In this document: positions 5,601 to 5,636 of the stretch, piece by piece
Layout of the letters: each line of letters begins with the position of its first letter
Position numbering within the stretch: the stretch's first letter is position 1
Assembly (NCBI GenBank): GCA_021205585.1
Contig: JAJPXI010000237.1
Span: 1 to 5,636 of the forward strand
DNA length: 5,636 nt
From: Oscillospiraceae bacterium
Lineage (GTDB): Bacteria > Bacillota > Clostridia > Oscillospirales > Oscillospiraceae
Direction of reading: 5' to 3'
Translations under genes and position numbers: made by a program
Notes under the pieces: model-generated
What the model was told of the DNA's origin: nothing
Databases searched by the model: none
What the model saw: only the letters and a program-made list of their open reading frames with translations

Positions 5601-5636
5601 AACGCAACAGAATCAGACAAAATGCAACAGGTTGCG
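5601..5636. repeat. GCAACAG direct repeat with a GCAAC/GTTGC palindrome at the edge
   Basis: AACGCAACAG (5601-5610) and AATGCAACAG (5621-5630) match at 9 of 10 positions and sit exactly 20 bp apart, about two helical turns. The second copy is also half of a perfect palindrome GCAAC-AG-GTTGC (5624-5635). This looks like an operator for an unknown regulator, but the array may continue past the window edge, so its full extent is unknown. Confidence 0.4.

Noticed and set aside
1..5636. CRISPR array, transposon, integrase, toxin-antitoxin or defence system
   Set aside because: No regularly spaced repeats, terminal inverted repeats or matching protein motifs were found on either strand. The window is fully explained by metabolic and signalling genes plus short intergenic regions.

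Overview
The window looks like a chromosomal segment from a GC-rich member of the Clostridia, most likely an Oscillospiraceae-type gut anaerobe (the Flavonifractor / Pseudoflavonifractor / Lawsonibacter kind). This placement is inferred from strong G/C bias at third codon positions, AAAGGAG- or GGGAGAGG-type ribosome binding sites, a eukaryote-like NADP isocitrate dehydrogenase in a bacterial setting, and a histidine kinase whose ATP-binding domain reads like kinases of that group. No search was run. All supportable genes lie on the minus strand, so the window is described from its right end to its left end.

Region 1 (5636 to 5409) is non-coding. It holds a GCAACAG direct repeat with a GCAAC-AG-GTTGC palindrome at the extreme right edge, a 10-bp inverted repeat, and a well-formed sigma-A type promoter (TTGAGT, 17 nt, TATACT) that precedes a strong ribosome binding site.

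Region 2 (5408 to 2300) is a tightly packed three-gene transcription unit: NADP-dependent isocitrate dehydrogenase (icd), a NifS/IscS-like cysteine desulfurase, and a metallo-beta-lactamase-fold hydrolase of the DHPS-like group (COG1237 type). The first two genes share one base (TGATG) and the next two share four (ATGA), so translational coupling is likely. The dehydrogenase supplies 2-oxoglutarate and NADPH, and the desulfurase supplies persulfide sulfur for Fe-S clusters or thiolated products. The hydrolase's substrate is unknown. No scaffold partner (IscU/SufU) or tRNA thiolase is visible.

Region 3 (2299 to 2181) is a 119-nt intergenic stretch with no convincing terminator. It contains a TATACT -10 element and, at the -35 position, two TTCAC[A/C] hexamers exactly 11 bp apart. 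This is the arrangement bound by PhoB/PhoP-type response regulators.

Region 4 (2180 to 82) encodes a two-component system, an OmpR/PhoB-family response regulator and a membrane sensor histidine kinase, overlapping by ATGA. The upstream repeat suggests autoregulation. At the left edge (35 to 1) a further gene begins behind a good ribosome binding site and runs out of the window.

I see no CRISPR array, mobile element, tRNA, rRNA or defence system. The content is ordinary core-type metabolism and signalling. The most interesting points are the unusual operon partnership, the PhoB-box-like repeat, and the altered G1 box of the kinase.
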